A stretch of 64,000 nucleotides of DNA from Halanaerobiales bacterium (GCA_016278485.1 JADQBT010000010.1:124001-188000), one strand, 5' to 3'. Shown: positions 36,081 through 45,943, numbered from the stretch's first letter. Numbers and translations are program-made. The notes: generated by a model from the letters alone, not told the origin.

Positions 36081-36221
36081 GATATTTACATAAATATTCC
36101 GATTTCTAATTATTAGAAATATTAAGTCAATCATTCTAATTAAAATTATTCAACAAAATCCATTAAAATCCTTTTTTATGTTATAATAATAAATAATAAT
36201 GGTTGAAAGGCAGGTGTCAAT

Positions 36222-38531
36222 ATGAGAAAATATTTTGAAGTTGATCCATGGAAGATTATTGAAGAAAATTTTGATCCAGCTTATAACAGAGTCGCTGAAA
36301 GCGTCATGAGCCTGGGAAATGGCCAGATGGGAATCAGAGGTAACTTTGCAGAAAAATATACAGGAGATAGTCTAGCTGGAACTTATCTCGCCGGAGTCTA
36401 CTACCCCGATAAAACTGTTGTCGGCTGGTGGAAGATTGGTTATCCTGAATATTTTGCTAAAGTCCCTAATGCCACAAACTTTATTGGCATTGATTTAAGC
36501 ATTGATGAAGAAAGAATAGATTTAGCAAAGGTGGATTTCAGCGATTTTAGCAGAGAACTTAATATGAAAGAAGGTTACCTTGAGCGTAATTTTACAGTAA
36601 ATTTAGCTACAGATAAACATGTCCAGATTACTGAAAAAAGATTTTTAAGTAAATCAGAAAACGAAATTGCTGTTATTAGATATAGTGTAAAATCACTTGA
36701 CCAGAATATCATGCTTACTTTAACTCCTTACCTTGATGGTAATGTCAGAAATGAAGATGCCAATTATAATGATTATTTCTGGAATCCACTGACACAGGAA
36801 ATAAAAGAAGAAGCAGGTTTTCTCACTATGGAAACTCGTAAAACTAATTTTAGGGTAGCAACTGCCATGAACTGGCAGCTCAATAAAGCAAATTATGAAG
36901 TGCATAGGCTTGAAGAAGATAACTGGGTAGGGAACAAAATAACGGTTAAAGCAACAGCCAATGAAGAATTAATATTAGATAAATATATAGCTGTTACAAC
37001 CAGTCGCGACTACAAAAAAGAAATAGTTACTAAAAAAGCAGTTAGTAAAGTCTCTGCTGCTGCCAAGAAAGGATATCAGCAACTATTTCGAGAACATACT
37101 AATGCCTGGCAAAAAATATGGCAGGATAGTGATATTATAATTGAAGGTGATCCAGCAGCCCAACAGGCTATTCGATTTAATATCTTTCAATTAAACCAGA
37201 CCTATACAGGTGAAGACCCACGCTTAAATATTGGTCCAAAAGGGTTTACTGGTGAAAAATATGGTGGTCTAACTTATTGGGATACAGAAGCATATTGTCT
37301 TCCCTTTTATCTGGCCACACATAATAATCAAGTCAGTAAAAACCTTTTACTCTACCGCTATCGTCACCTTGAAAAAGCAAAAGAAAATGCGGGTAAACTT
37401 GGTCTAGCTGGCGCATTATATCCTATGGTTACTATTAATGGCGAAGAATGCCACAATGAATGGGAGATTACCTTTGAAGAGATACATAGAAATGGCGCCA
37501 TTGCTTATGCAATTTTTGACTATGTCCGTTATACTGATGATAAATCTTATCTAGCTGATTATGGTCTTCCCGTTTTAACGGAAATTTCTCGTTTCTGGGC
37601 TGACCGCGTCCAATATAATAAACAAAAAAATAATTATATGATCTTAGGTGTAACCGGTCCGAATGAATATGAAAACAATATCAATAATAATTGGTATACA
37701 AATAAAATTGCTGTTTGGACACTCAACTACACTCTCCAGGCATATCAATATGCAAAAATAAATCATCCGGATAAATATGAAATGTGGCAACAAAAATTAA
37801 ATCTAAGTGAAACAGAGCTCAAAAAGTGGCAGGATATTAGCAAAAAAATGTACTATCCTCGTCTAGAAGAATATGATATTTATGCCCAACAGGATGGTTA
37901 TCAAGATAAAGAACAAATTACTAAAAAAGATATTGCCGAGTCAGAACTTCCCCTTAATCAAAACTGGTCCTGGGACAAGATACTCAGATCACCTTTTATT
38001 AAACAGGCCGATGTACTGCAAGGGATTTATTTCTTTCTAGATGAATTTACTAGAGAAAGTATAAAAAAACACTTTGATTATTATGAACCTCGGACTGTAC
38101 ATGAATCATCACTTTCTCCCTGTGTTTATGCAATTATTGCTGCAGAAATTGGTTATTTAAAAAAAGCTTACCAACTTTATCTTAGAACAGCCCGTCTGGA
38201 TCTTGACAATTATAATGAAGATACAGATGATGGCCTACACATTACCAGTATGGCAGGCACCTGGTTAGCAATTGTCAAAGGTTTTGCTCGCATGAAAGTA
38301 AAAAATAATCAGTTGAATTTTAGCCCTTTTCTGCCTGAAGCCTGGGATGGTTATTCATTTAAAATTCTATTTCGAAAAAGAAGACTAAAAATCACTATTA
38401 AAAATGATACTATACTTATTGAACTTGAAGATGGACAGCCATTGAAATTAAAAATTTATGAACAGGAAGCTGAAGTTATTCAGGGTAAAGTAATATCTAT
38501 CCCTTTAAAAGATCAGAGAGTTTGTCAATAA
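36222..38531 (+). CDS. mapA: GH65 disaccharide phosphorylase, probably maltose phosphorylase
   Basis: Inverting family GH65 enzyme that phosphorolyses an alpha-glucoside to beta-glucose-1-phosphate and glucose, saving ATP. The 769 residues have the N-terminal beta-sandwich (FEVDPWKIIEENFDP, SLGNGQMGIRGNF, GWWKIGYPEYF) and the (alpha/alpha)6 barrel with the catalytic acid in GEECHNEWEITFEEIHRNG given in parts as EECHNEWEITFEE, plus the C-terminal sheet. These motifs are closest to maltose phosphorylases; trehalose, nigerose or kojibiose specificity is possible. Plus strand, single gene, no phosphoglucomutase beside it. Its 3' end overlaps the amidase gene. Confidence 0.75.
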   Translation: MRKYFEVDPWKIIEENFDPAYNRVAESVMSLGNGQMGIRGNFAEKYTGDSLAGTYLAGVYYPDKTVVGWWKIGYPEYFAKVPNATNFIGIDLSIDEERIDLAKVDFSDFSRELNMKEGYLERNFTVNLATDKHVQITEKRFLSKSENEIAVIRYSVKSLDQNIMLTLTPYLDGNVRNEDANYNDYFWNPLTQEIKEEAGFLTMETRKTNFRVATAMNWQLNKANYEVHRLEEDNWVGNKITVKATANEELILDKYIAVTTSRDYKKEIVTKKAVSKVSAAAKKGYQQLFREHTNAWQKIWQDSDIIIEGDPAAQQAIRFNIFQLNQTYTGEDPRLNIGPKGFTGEKYGGLTYWDTEAYCLPFYLATHNNQVSKNLLLYRYRHLEKAKENAGKLGLAGALYPMVTINGEECHNEWEITFEEIHRNGAIAYAIFDYVRYTDDKSYLADYGLPVLTEISRFWADRVQYNKQKNNYMILGVTGPNEYENNINNNWYTNKIAVWTLNYTLQAYQYAKINHPDKYEMWQQKLNLSETELKKWQDISKKMYYPRLEEYDIYAQQDGYQDKEQITKKDIAESELPLNQNWSWDKILRSPFIKQADVLQGIYFFLDEFTRESIKKHFDYYEPRTVHESSLSPCVYAIIAAEIGYLKKAYQLYLRTARLDLDNYNEDTDDGLHITSMAGTWLAIVKGFARMKVKNNQLNFSPFLPEAWDGYSFKILFRKRRLKITIKNDTILIELEDGQPLKLKIYEQEAEVIQGKVISIPLKDQRVCQ

Positions 38532-39402
38532 ATAAATATTTCTTATTAATTTCAAAACGGGCCGTCTTGAGAGGATCAACAACCTGACAGATCATTGCAT
38601 CACCGACAAGACTGAGAAGCATTCCCACTTCTGCAAGACTATGATCGGTTATTTTAACAAGTAGTTGGGCCATATTTTTTGTCGCCATTTCAACTGCTTC
38701 ATCTAGCGTTTCAGCTGAAGCAATTGTAATTAATTTTTCATTATTTTCTAGCAACGGCAGAGGTAACTCAAAATCATGCAGAAGATCAACCTGTAAAAGA
38801 ACTCTGCCTCTTGCTTCTCCACCACAGACTACTATCTCTCCATCACCCATCACAGCATGTAAATCTCCCATAGCTAGTAAAGCACCTGGGGTATTAACCG
38901 GCAAGTAAAGAGTTGCCCCTTGTTTTATCTCTTTACAGTCCATATTACCACCATGAACACCGGGAGTACCATTAGGCACTGCACCTTTAGCTGGCGCTGT
39001 TCCTATCACACCAATCATGGGTTCTATCGGTATATTTATTCTTTCAGAAAAATTCAAATAACCATTTTTAATTGGGAAGACTCTGGTAACTGGTTCTTCA
39101 ATTAAATCACCTAATACACCTTCTTCTGGTGCAGCAACCATGACAGCCTCTGATTCAACTTCCACTTCTAGCAGTTCAATTTTGAGAAAATCCCCTGGTT
39201 GAGCCTCTTCTATGTAGAGTGGACCAGTTGCTGGGTTAATTTGATCCCAGTCAAGTGAAGCTACACTGTCATTTTCACTTTTAATTTGGCTGCGAAAACA
39301 ATCATCTGTGATAAACTCTACTCTTTCACCTGGTCTAACTCTTGCCACTGGTTTGTTTTCGCTACTAAAACTATAGATAACTTTATCTTTATTTATTTGC
39401 AA
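38497..39402 (-). CDS. Acetamidase/formamidase family amidohydrolase
   Basis: Cytoplasmic metal-dependent hydrolase of short aliphatic amides. The 301-residue protein shows the FmdA/AmdA signatures VHGGNMDCKEI, LLAMGDLHAVMGDGE and GPLYIEEAQPGD. The start is TTG at 39402, preceded by GGAGGTGG, and it overlaps the methionine sulfoxide reductase gene by 14 bases. Its 3' end overlaps the convergent mapA by 35 bases. Substrate not determined; acetamide or formamide is typical. Confidence 0.83.
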   Translation of the reverse strand: MQINKDKVIYSFSSENKPVARVRPGERVEFITDDCFRSQIKSENDSVASLDWDQINPATGPLYIEEAQPGDFLKIELLEVEVESEAVMVAAPEEGVLGDLIEEPVTRVFPIKNGYLNFSERINIPIEPMIGVIGTAPAKGAVPNGTPGVHGGNMDCKEIKQGATLYLPVNTPGALLAMGDLHAVMGDGEIVVCGGEARGRVLLQVDLLHDFELPLPLLENNEKLITIASAETLDEAVEMATKNMAQLLVKITDHSLAEVGMLLSLVGDAMICQVVDPLKTARFEINKKYLFIDKLSDLLKG

Positions 39403-39886
39403 AATATTCCACCTCCGAAAAATTCGTTTCCTCTATTAACATCTCAACAAGCTTTTCCATATATTTTTGCTCAATCTCACTAAAACGACCTACTTCAGGA
39501 CTGTCTATATCCAGTACTCCTAAAACTTTATTATTAATTATAATTGGAATAACAAGCTCTGAACGGGAAGCTGCATCACAGGCGATATGTCCAGGAAATT
39601 GATGCACATCAGCAACTAATTGACTTGCTTTTTCTGCTACCGCTGTTCCACAGACACCACTTCCAATCTTAATTCTTACACAGGCTGGTTTGCCTTGAAA
39701 AGGTCCCAAGACTAATTCCTCCTCTTTCATTAAGTAAAAACCAACCCAATTTATTTTAGCAAGCTCCTGAAACAAAAGAGCAGAAATATTAGCCAAATTT
39801 GCTAGCCAATCATCTTCGGGAGCAATTAATGCCTGTCCTACCTTAACTATTTCTTCTAATCTTTCTTCCTGTTTATTTTTACTCAT
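39389..39886 (-). CDS. msrC: Free methionine-(R)-sulfoxide reductase, GAF domain
   Basis: Single GAF-domain reductase of free Met-R-sulfoxide (YebR/fRMsr family). The 165 residues carry the family cysteines in GKPACVRIKIGSGVCGTA and PGHIACDAASRSE, corresponding to the three conserved redox cysteines, so it should be active rather than a plain GAF sensor. AGGAGG site before the ATG. Coupled to the amidase gene downstream. Confidence 0.88.
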   Translation of the reverse strand: MSKNKQEERLEEIVKVGQALIAPEDDWLANLANISALLFQELAKINWVGFYLMKEEELVLGPFQGKPACVRIKIGSGVCGTAVAEKASQLVADVHQFPGHIACDAASRSELVIPIIINNKVLGVLDIDSPEVGRFSEIEQKYMEKLVEMLIEETNFSEVEYFANK

Positions 39887-40045
39887 TTAACCACCTCCTG
39901 TCAATTAATTCTATTTTATCACATATTTTATTACTCTGTAAAAAAGGATTTTTAATTATTAAAAAGAATAATATAGTTAGTGAATTTTTTAATAATTTTT
40001 TTCACTATCTATTTTCTGGAGGTGAATGCCCGAACAGGGTATAAT

Positions 40046-40396
40046 ATGGCAAATATCAATTTTAACGATGATATGCAGCGTCTGCGCAACAATTTGCATA
40101 ATCATACAGAAGATATCGTTATTGATTATTTAGAAAGTATGCTAAAAGAACCAGAATTTTCTGATGCCTGTACTTGTGACAAGTGTTTGCTTGATATGGC
40201 AACTTTTGCTCTCAATAGACTACCCGCTAAGTATATCACAAGTGAACGTGGTGATCTACATGCCAAACTAGAAGAATTTGAGCAGCAGGTAAATGTAGAT
40301 TTTATTCAAACAATGGCAAGGGCCATTGACGTCGTCTCTGATAATCCTCATAATAAACAGGATTATAAATTTCAAAATAAAAATAGTAAAAATTAA
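40046..40396 (+). CDS. comFB: ComFB-family protein
   Basis: 116-residue protein of the ComFB family, named from the Bacillus comF operon. Zn-binding cysteines appear in CTCDKC (about residue 42), preceded by HTEDIVIDYLESML and followed by NRLPAKYI. ComFB homologues have recently been reported to bind cyclic dinucleotides, so a signalling role is possible. The start is uncertain: ATG 40046 has only AGGG upstream, while the strong GGAGGTG at 40018 sits before an out-of-frame ATG. An inverted repeat (TAGTGAA / TTCACTA, 39978-40007) precedes it. No other competence gene is nearby. Confidence 0.8.
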   Translation: MANINFNDDMQRLRNNLHNHTEDIVIDYLESMLKEPEFSDACTCDKCLLDMATFALNRLPAKYITSERGDLHAKLEEFEQQVNVDFIQTMARAIDVVSDNPHNKQDYKFQNKNSKN

Positions 40397-40399
40397 TTA

Positions 40400-40425
40400 T
40401 TAAGGGCAGCAGTTGCTGCCCTTAA
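40400..40425. terminator. Shared hairpin between comFB and kdd
   Basis: Eleven-base-pair stem (40400-40410 / 40415-40425) with a four-base loop between convergent genes. T-rich sequence is present mainly on the minus-strand exit, so it best serves the lysine operon end. Confidence 0.7.
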
Positions 40426-40443
40426 TACAATTCTAGTTCAATT

Positions 40444-41478
40444 TTAAGTATATAGCCTTGTAAAAATTTCTCTCAACTTATTATTTTCTCGCAAAATTTC
40501 AAGAGATATCTCTGCATGGCCGCTAGTATAACCATTGCCAACAATCATTTCTACGTCTTTTCCAACCCCTTCTGCTCCTAAAGCTGCCCTTGTAAAACTA
40601 GTTGCCATACTAAAAAAGTAGATTTTCCCACCATCTTTAGTAGCCAGGATTGATGCCATCTCTGTGCCAGGTATATTGACATTATTTATTACAATATCAC
40701 ATAGATCTCCCTCAGTTGCTTCTTTAACTAATTCAAAAACTTCCACTGGTTTTGTAGCATCCCCTTGTAAAATAAGATCGGCTAAATCCAGTTCTTTTAT
40801 TCTAGCACAACTACTATCACTATGACCCATACCAATCACCTGACCTGTTACACCGGCTCTCTTTTTTGCTTCATGCAGACACAATAAACCTGATTTACCA
40901 CCTGCACCAATAATTAATACTCGATCTCCTGGTTTAACCAATTTTGCTGTTTGGGCTGCTGCTCCAGCAACATCTAAAACTGCCAGGGCCAGCGTATCTT
41001 CCATATCTTTTGGTAAATGTGCATAGATCCCACTAGCAAATAGGATAGCCTGACCTTCTATATGGACTTGATCAATATCAGGCTTAATCTCCTTAATTTT
41101 ATCAATACGCAAAGGTGTCAAAGAAAGAGAAACAAGTGTTGCAATCCTATCTCCAACTTTTAGATCACGCTCTGCAAGTTTAGGACCTATTTGAGCAACT
41201 TTTCCAATTAACATTCCACCTGAACCAGTTACTGGATTATGATGTTTGCCACGATTTGCAACAATTTCTAGCATTTTTTCTTTTACAATTGCCAGATCAC
41301 CAGCTGCTTCATTTTTTATCTGCGTAAAACTAGCAGAATCAATATTTAGAGTTTCAACATCGATCAATATTTCGTTATCATAAATCTCCATTTTATTGTC
41401 AATTTTCCAGGCCGGTTGTGGTAAGACTCCGGCCGGTTCTACAACCCGATGTAAGCCAAATTCATCACCTATTTGCAT
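40444..41478 (-). CDS. kdd: L-erythro-3,5-diaminohexanoate dehydrogenase
   Basis: Oxidative deamination of 3,5-diaminohexanoate to 3-keto-5-aminohexanoate with NAD(P)+, third step of lysine fermentation. The roughly 344-residue medium-chain-dehydrogenase-like protein begins with a conserved GLHRVVEPAGVLPQPAWK and has the nucleotide motif VLIIGAGGKSGLL. The ATG at 41478 follows GAGGTG. It is the last gene of the kam operon; family and context agree strongly. Confidence 0.92.
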   Translation of the reverse strand: MQIGDEFGLHRVVEPAGVLPQPAWKIDNKMEIYDNEILIDVETLNIDSASFTQIKNEAAGDLAIVKEKMLEIVANRGKHHNPVTGSGGMLIGKVAQIGPKLAERDLKVGDRIATLVSLSLTPLRIDKIKEIKPDIDQVHIEGQAILFASGIYAHLPKDMEDTLALAVLDVAGAAAQTAKLVKPGDRVLIIGAGGKSGLLCLHEAKKRAGVTGQVIGMGHSDSSCARIKELDLADLILQGDATKPVEVFELVKEATEGDLCDIVINNVNIPGTEMASILATKDGGKIYFFSMATSFTRAALGAEGVGKDVEMIVGNGYTSGHAEISLEILRENNKLREIFTRLYT

Positions 41479-41509
41479 AACCATCACCTCTTCATATATT
41501 TTCATAAAT

Positions 41510-42325
41510 TTATTTTAATGACAAAATCTCACGTGCTTCTTGCGGAGAAGCAACTTCTCTATCTAATTCTTTAGCAACCCGCACCACTCTAGAGACAAGT
41601 TGCGCATTACTTACAGCTAATTTCCCTTTTCGATAATAAATATTATCTTCAAAACCGACCCTAATATGGCCACCCAGCAAAATTCCCTGCACCGCTAGCG
41701 GTAGCTGATATCTTCCTATACCAGCCACTGTCCAGGTAGCCTCTTTTGGTAATTGCTTGACCATAAAAAATAAATTCTCTAAACTGGCAGTCATCGCTCC
41801 CGGTACACCAAGTACTAAATCAAAATGAAGATGCCCGGTAAGTAGCCCCTCTTCTTTAAGTCTGACCGCATTTGCAATATGACCAGCTTCAAAACACTCT
41901 AACTCTGGCATGACATTGTACTTATCCATTTCTTTAAGAAAATTTCGCATTAAAGGCAAGTCATTAACAAAAATCTCTTCTCCAAAATTGCTTGTTCCAC
42001 AATCAAGGGTAGCCATTTCTGGACTTAAGCTGACTGGTTGAATTCTCTCTTGCCAGTCCATCCCAACCGCCCCTCCTGTAGAAGGTTGGATGATAGCCTC
42101 TAATCCCATCCTTTCCATAGCAGTAATTGCTTTTTCAAAATACTGAATAGACTGGGTTGGCTGACCTGCTTCATCCCGGACATGCAAATGGATAATAGAA
42201 GCTCCAGCTTTTTCCGCCAGTAAAGCCTCCTGAGCCAGCTCCTCAGCACTAATGGGAAGATTGGGATTATCCTCTCTGCTTAACTCAGCTCCACAGTTAG
42301 CTGCTGTGATTATTAATTTTTCCAT
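41510..42325 (-). CDS. kce: 3-keto-5-aminohexanoate cleavage enzyme
   Basis: Zn-dependent BKACE-fold enzyme: 3-keto-5-aminohexanoate plus acetyl-CoA gives acetoacetate and 3-aminobutyryl-CoA. Zn-binding His46 and His48 are in the motif HLHVRD, with LDCGTSNFGEE and AGIGRYQ also typical. The 271-residue length fits. The ATG at 42325 is chosen (AAGGTGG upstream); the previous codon is also ATG, and a longer open frame overlaps kal. Between kal and kdd. Confidence 0.92.
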   Translation of the reverse strand: MEKLIITAANCGAELSREDNPNLPISAEELAQEALLAEKAGASIIHLHVRDEAGQPTQSIQYFEKAITAMERMGLEAIIQPSTGGAVGMDWQERIQPVSLSPEMATLDCGTSNFGEEIFVNDLPLMRNFLKEMDKYNVMPELECFEAGHIANAVRLKEEGLLTGHLHFDLVLGVPGAMTASLENLFFMVKQLPKEATWTVAGIGRYQLPLAVQGILLGGHIRVGFEDNIYYRKGKLAVSNAQLVSRVVRVAKELDREVASPQEAREILSLK

Positions 42326-42345
42326 CATTACACCACCTTGCTCTG

Positions 42346-42732
42346 CTAATATCGTTGTTTTTCTACTGGTACGACACAAGTTCCACTAGCCCGACAGACA
42401 ACTACCGGCTCTTGCAGTAATTCTGCTGCCGAGTCAAACTCTGCATCTGCAACGTTTGCAATTACCTTAGAGGCGAGAAACTCCATTTTGCGTGAACTAT
42501 TACCCTTTTTAACAATTTTTCCAGTTGCCTCAATAAAATCTCCCGCATATACCGGAGCAGTAAATTCTACATTATCATATGCAACAAACAAGCCTTCATC
42601 ACCATCACTTCTAATTAGCAACTCCGTAGCTACATCTCCAAAAATTTCTAAAAGCTTTGCCCCATCAACTAACTGACCTGCATAATGGGCGTCATGTGAA
42701 CTCATTCTCATTCTAATTAAAACTTCTTCCAT
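42346..42732 (-). CDS. kal: 3-aminobutyryl-CoA ammonia-lyase
   Basis: Hot-dog-fold lyase converting 3-aminobutyryl-CoA to crotonyl-CoA and ammonia. The 128 residues start with [19 protein letters not shown], characteristic of Kal, and include [18 protein letters not shown] site at normal spacing. It sits between kamE and kce in pathway order. Its crotonyl-CoA would go to butyrate through enzymes outside this window. Confidence 0.92.
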   Translation of the reverse strand: MEEVLIRMRMSSHDAHYAGQLVDGAKLLEIFGDVATELLIRSDGDEGLFVAYDNVEFTAPVYAGDFIEATGKIVKKGNSSRKMEFLASKVIANVADAEFDSAAELLQEPVVVCRASGTCVVPVEKQRY

Positions 42733-42748
42733 TATTAAACCCCCTCAT

Positions 42749-43492
42749 TTAATTTCTTTTCTCATATAATGTCTGTGCAAGATAAGCTGCTACTTCTGTT
42801 GGTAAAGTTCCTGGACCAAAACCTGCATCAAAACCCAGCTCCAGTGCAAGCTCATGACTAATCCTTGGACCACCAATAACCAGTAAAAATCTATCCCGCA
42901 AATTTTCTGCTTCTAATAGCTCTACTAATTCAGTCAAATTCTGAATATGAACCTCTTTTTGCGTCACTATCTGTGATACTAACAGAGCATCTGCCCGCCT
43001 AGCAACCGCCTCTTTAATTAGTATTTCATTTGGCACTTGGCTCCCCAGATTAATAGTGTTGATTTGGGGATAACGCTCTAAACCATATTCACCAGCAAAA
43101 CCTTTCATATTCAAAATAGCATCAAGTCCGACTGTATGAGCATCTGAACCTGTACATGCCCCTATAACAGTAATCTTACGCGACATTTTTTCCTTAATAA
43201 ACTGATTAACTTGATAAAAATCCATAGCCTTAGTCTCAACTCTGGCCACAGCTATATCTGTGGTATCGATACTATAAGGACACTTTCCATAAAGGATAAA
43301 AAAACTAAATCCTTCCCCTAACTCATTCATATAGACAACCTCTACCTCTTCTAACCCCATTTTTGCCGCTAAGCGCCGGGCTGCTTCTTTAGCTTCAGGT
43401 GAAGCTGGAAGTGGTAGAGTAAAACTCAATTGAGTTTTACCATCACCAAGTGTATCACCATAAGGTTTTACTCTATTAAAATCTTGTTCCAT
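42749..43492 (-). CDS. kamE: Lysine 5,6-aminomutase beta subunit, B12-binding
   Basis: Small subunit of the adenosylcobalamin- and PLP-dependent aminomutase acting on D-lysine or L-beta-lysine. The 247 residues have a DxHxxG motif (GSDAHTVG, His119 as lower cobalt ligand), followed closely by NMKGFAG, whose Lys130 probably is the PLP Schiff-base lysine, and a Rossmann-type B12 domain ending GGPRISHELALELGFDAGFGPG in part. It overlaps kamD by 17 bases. Confidence 0.93.
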   Translation of the reverse strand: MEQDFNRVKPYGDTLGDGKTQLSFTLPLPASPEAKEAARRLAAKMGLEEVEVVYMNELGEGFSFFILYGKCPYSIDTTDIAVARVETKAMDFYQVNQFIKEKMSRKITVIGACTGSDAHTVGLDAILNMKGFAGEYGLERYPQINTINLGSQVPNEILIKEAVARRADALLVSQIVTQKEVHIQNLTELVELLEAENLRDRFLLVIGGPRISHELALELGFDAGFGPGTLPTEVAAYLAQTLYEKRN

Positions 43493-45050
43493 AACTAGTT
43501 ATCCCTTCTCTCAATAGTCTAAAAAATGGGTTATAATAATTTTCAGACCGTTTGATTACTCCCTGATAACCTTTGCCACCATTTTTATCCCGGCTTATAC
43601 CAGCAAAAATACCTCTACTAATTGAATCCATTAATCCATTTGCAGCAATATCTTTTAACAAAGCTTCGGATTGCTGGAGCAACTCCTCAGCTCTTTGCTG
43701 AATAATTCCATCTCCATTAAAAGTAATTTCCTGGCCAAAGTGGGCCGCATTATTAAAAATATAATGAGCATTTTCAATGCTTAAGGCTCGGTCTTGCAAA
43801 AATGGAGTGTGAATAGCTTCAGTCAGCATTCCCAGTAATTGAATATCTTGACCAGTAATTATAGCAGCAAGATTAAATAGACCATCTTGTAGGTGGCCTT
43901 TAAATATATTAGCTGTCATATATTTAGTCGGTGGCATATATTTCAAATTTGCCTCAGGAAAGAGCTGCCTTGTTAACTGGGCCTGGGCAAGTTCGAGTAA
44001 AAATCCGTCTTCTAAATTTGGGTCAATTTCAAAAGCATGGCCTAGTCCCATCTGCCAGGACATCAATCCAGCCTGTTCTGCCAAAGCTTCATTGATAAAA
44101 TTTGAAGCTAAAACAGTATGGCCTGCTTCAATCGCATCTGCAGTAGTTAAATAATTATCTTCACCAGTATTAATAATGACTCCAGCAAAAGCATTTATCA
44201 TCCGTGAAAAATGTTGATCAATAAAGGTCCTATTCATATTAATATCTCTAAATAAAATACCATAAATCGCATCATTAAGCATCATGTCAAGACCCTCAGT
44301 TGCTCCCATAGCTGCAATTTCTGGCATACATAATCCAGAACAATAATTGACTAATTGGATATAACGGCCGATTTCATCACCAACTTCATCTAACGCCTCC
44401 CGCATAATGCGAAAGTTTTCCTGGGTAGCATAAGTGCCTCCAAAACCTTCTGTAGTTGCTCCATATGGTACATAATCAAGTAAACTCTGCGCTGTACTTC
44501 TAATAACTGCTATGATATCTGCACCCTGCTTAGCAGCAGCTCGTGCCTGTTTGACATCTTCATATATATTACCAGTTGCAACGATAACATATAACCACGG
44601 TTTTTTACCCAACCCCAACCGCTGCTGTCTTTTAAATCTTTTCTCTCTAATTTCTGCAATTTCATTTATTTTAGTTAAAGCTGTTTTTTCAATAAAATCT
44701 TTTACTTTATCCTCTGGTTGTTCTGATAATTCACTTAGATCAAGTTCATCTCTGGCCACACCTTCAGCAACCTCTTGTAAAGAAAGCCCTTTATTAAGTG
44801 CTGCATTACCTAAATAATAAGCTATACCCTGCTCTAATTTCCCCTTTTCTTTGATCTGCTCAACCACTATATTTGCTAAAGGTACATCGAATTGGTCAAC
44901 TCCATCTACTCCGAGCAACCTGACAACAGTCCGTTCAATAGAAGTGGTTGTATACTCATGAAGCAAATCTTCTAGTCCAGTTGCTATCTGTGCAGCTGCA
45001 TTTCGGCAGCTATTTACCCTGGCCTGATCTATTTTAAGTTTTTCAGACAT
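43476..45050 (-). CDS. kamD: Lysine 5,6-aminomutase alpha subunit
   Basis: Large TIM-barrel subunit (524 residues) of lysine 5,6-aminomutase. Family signatures include YTTTSIERTVVRLLG, ADIIAVIRSTAQSLLDYVPYG (here split), EGFGGTYATQENFRIMR, and MPPTKYMTANIFKGH. With KamE it moves the terminal amino group from C6 to C5 by radical chemistry. Start after AGAGGTG, overlapping the kamB end by 22 bases. Confidence 0.93.
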   Translation of the reverse strand: MSEKLKIDQARVNSCRNAAAQIATGLEDLLHEYTTTSIERTVVRLLGVDGVDQFDVPLANIVVEQIKEKGKLEQGIAYYLGNAALNKGLSLQEVAEGVARDELDLSELSEQPEDKVKDFIEKTALTKINEIAEIREKRFKRQQRLGLGKKPWLYVIVATGNIYEDVKQARAAAKQGADIIAVIRSTAQSLLDYVPYGATTEGFGGTYATQENFRIMREALDEVGDEIGRYIQLVNYCSGLCMPEIAAMGATEGLDMMLNDAIYGILFRDINMNRTFIDQHFSRMINAFAGVIINTGEDNYLTTADAIEAGHTVLASNFINEALAEQAGLMSWQMGLGHAFEIDPNLEDGFLLELAQAQLTRQLFPEANLKYMPPTKYMTANIFKGHLQDGLFNLAAIITGQDIQLLGMLTEAIHTPFLQDRALSIENAHYIFNNAAHFGQEITFNGDGIIQQRAEELLQQSEALLKDIAANGLMDSISRGIFAGISRDKNGGKGYQGVIKRSENYYNPFFRLLREGITSYGTRF

Positions 45051-45943
45051 TTAATCACCTCTTTCATACAATTGTTTTTTAAAGGATTGAAAATGCGTGT
45101 TTCTGGAAAATGCTTCTTTAGACCTTGAATAATTAAATCATCATCATAAACTCTCCCATCAGGTCTAAATGGATTTACAGTGATAGCCAATAACTGTACA
45201 GGCTTTTTAACTGTGATTTTAAAACCAGCTTTCTGCAATTGGGTTGACATTTGTCTAGAAAGGAAATTTTTCGTTCCATCTTGAATTACTATTTCTCTTG
45301 CAAGCGAGTGTTTAGGCGTTTTTATCTGACTAAGTATCTCTTTGGCCAGCAGGTCTGTCAAAGCTCCCTCTATTGAAATTTTTTCTAATTTACCATTACT
45401 ATTCTGTCTAGCTAAACTTAATTTTTGTAGATAATTGCTAGTTTTCTTGATAACCTCTTTACAGTTTTGACCTGTTACGGCCCCAGTGGCCAGGATAAAA
45501 CCGGCTGCTAGTTCTGGTCGAGCTGAACTTCTACGGTCAAGGGCTCCATCGAGTAATAATAAATCAACTTCTGAAGGTAAAAGTTGCTTAATTTTTTTTA
45601 CTTTCGTAACTGAGTTAACACCAGCTAGTTCAATCTCTCCACTTTCAAGTGACTGAAATACCTTAACTTCACCCAGAAGTGTTTTAATACCAGTCTCAGC
45701 AATAACCTTAGACTGTAAACCAGACTCCTTTACTAAAGGGAATGTTGTCGCAAAAAATGCACCTTCTGGAACCAGGATCGGTGGTTTTTCTTTAAGTGTT
45801 ACCGCATCTATTTTCTCTCCATCTCTACCATAAGAAACAAGAGCTAACTTTAAATTGGCTGTCACTGCTGCAGCTGACAATTTATTAAAGCTAACTGTTT
45901 TACCTGCATTTTTGGCCAGACCAATAATCGCGATACTCTGCAC
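45029..45943 (-). CDS. kamB: KamB-like protein, putative aminomutase reactivase component
   Basis: About 304 residues with an N-terminal Walker A motif (GLAKNAGKT) and LLLLDGALDRR. Proteins of this kind sit next to kamD in lysine-fermenting clostridia and are called KamB, proposed to reactivate the aminomutase together with a MutS-like KamC. Identification rests on position plus P-loop. The GTG at 45943 is chosen: it has GGGGGG seven bases upstream and lies about 32 bases after the predicted sigma-54 start. The ATG at 45997 would lie inside the promoter. No kamC is in the window. Confidence 0.7.
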   Translation of the reverse strand: MQSIAIIGLAKNAGKTVSFNKLSAAAVTANLKLALVSYGRDGEKIDAVTLKEKPPILVPEGAFFATTFPLVKESGLQSKVIAETGIKTLLGEVKVFQSLESGEIELAGVNSVTKVKKIKQLLPSEVDLLLLDGALDRRSSARPELAAGFILATGAVTGQNCKEVIKKTSNYLQKLSLARQNSNGKLEKISIEGALTDLLAKEILSQIKTPKHSLAREIVIQDGTKNFLSRQMSTQLQKAGFKITVKKPVQLLAITVNPFRPDGRVYDDDLIIQGLKKHFPETRIFNPLKNNCMKEVIKCLKNLK

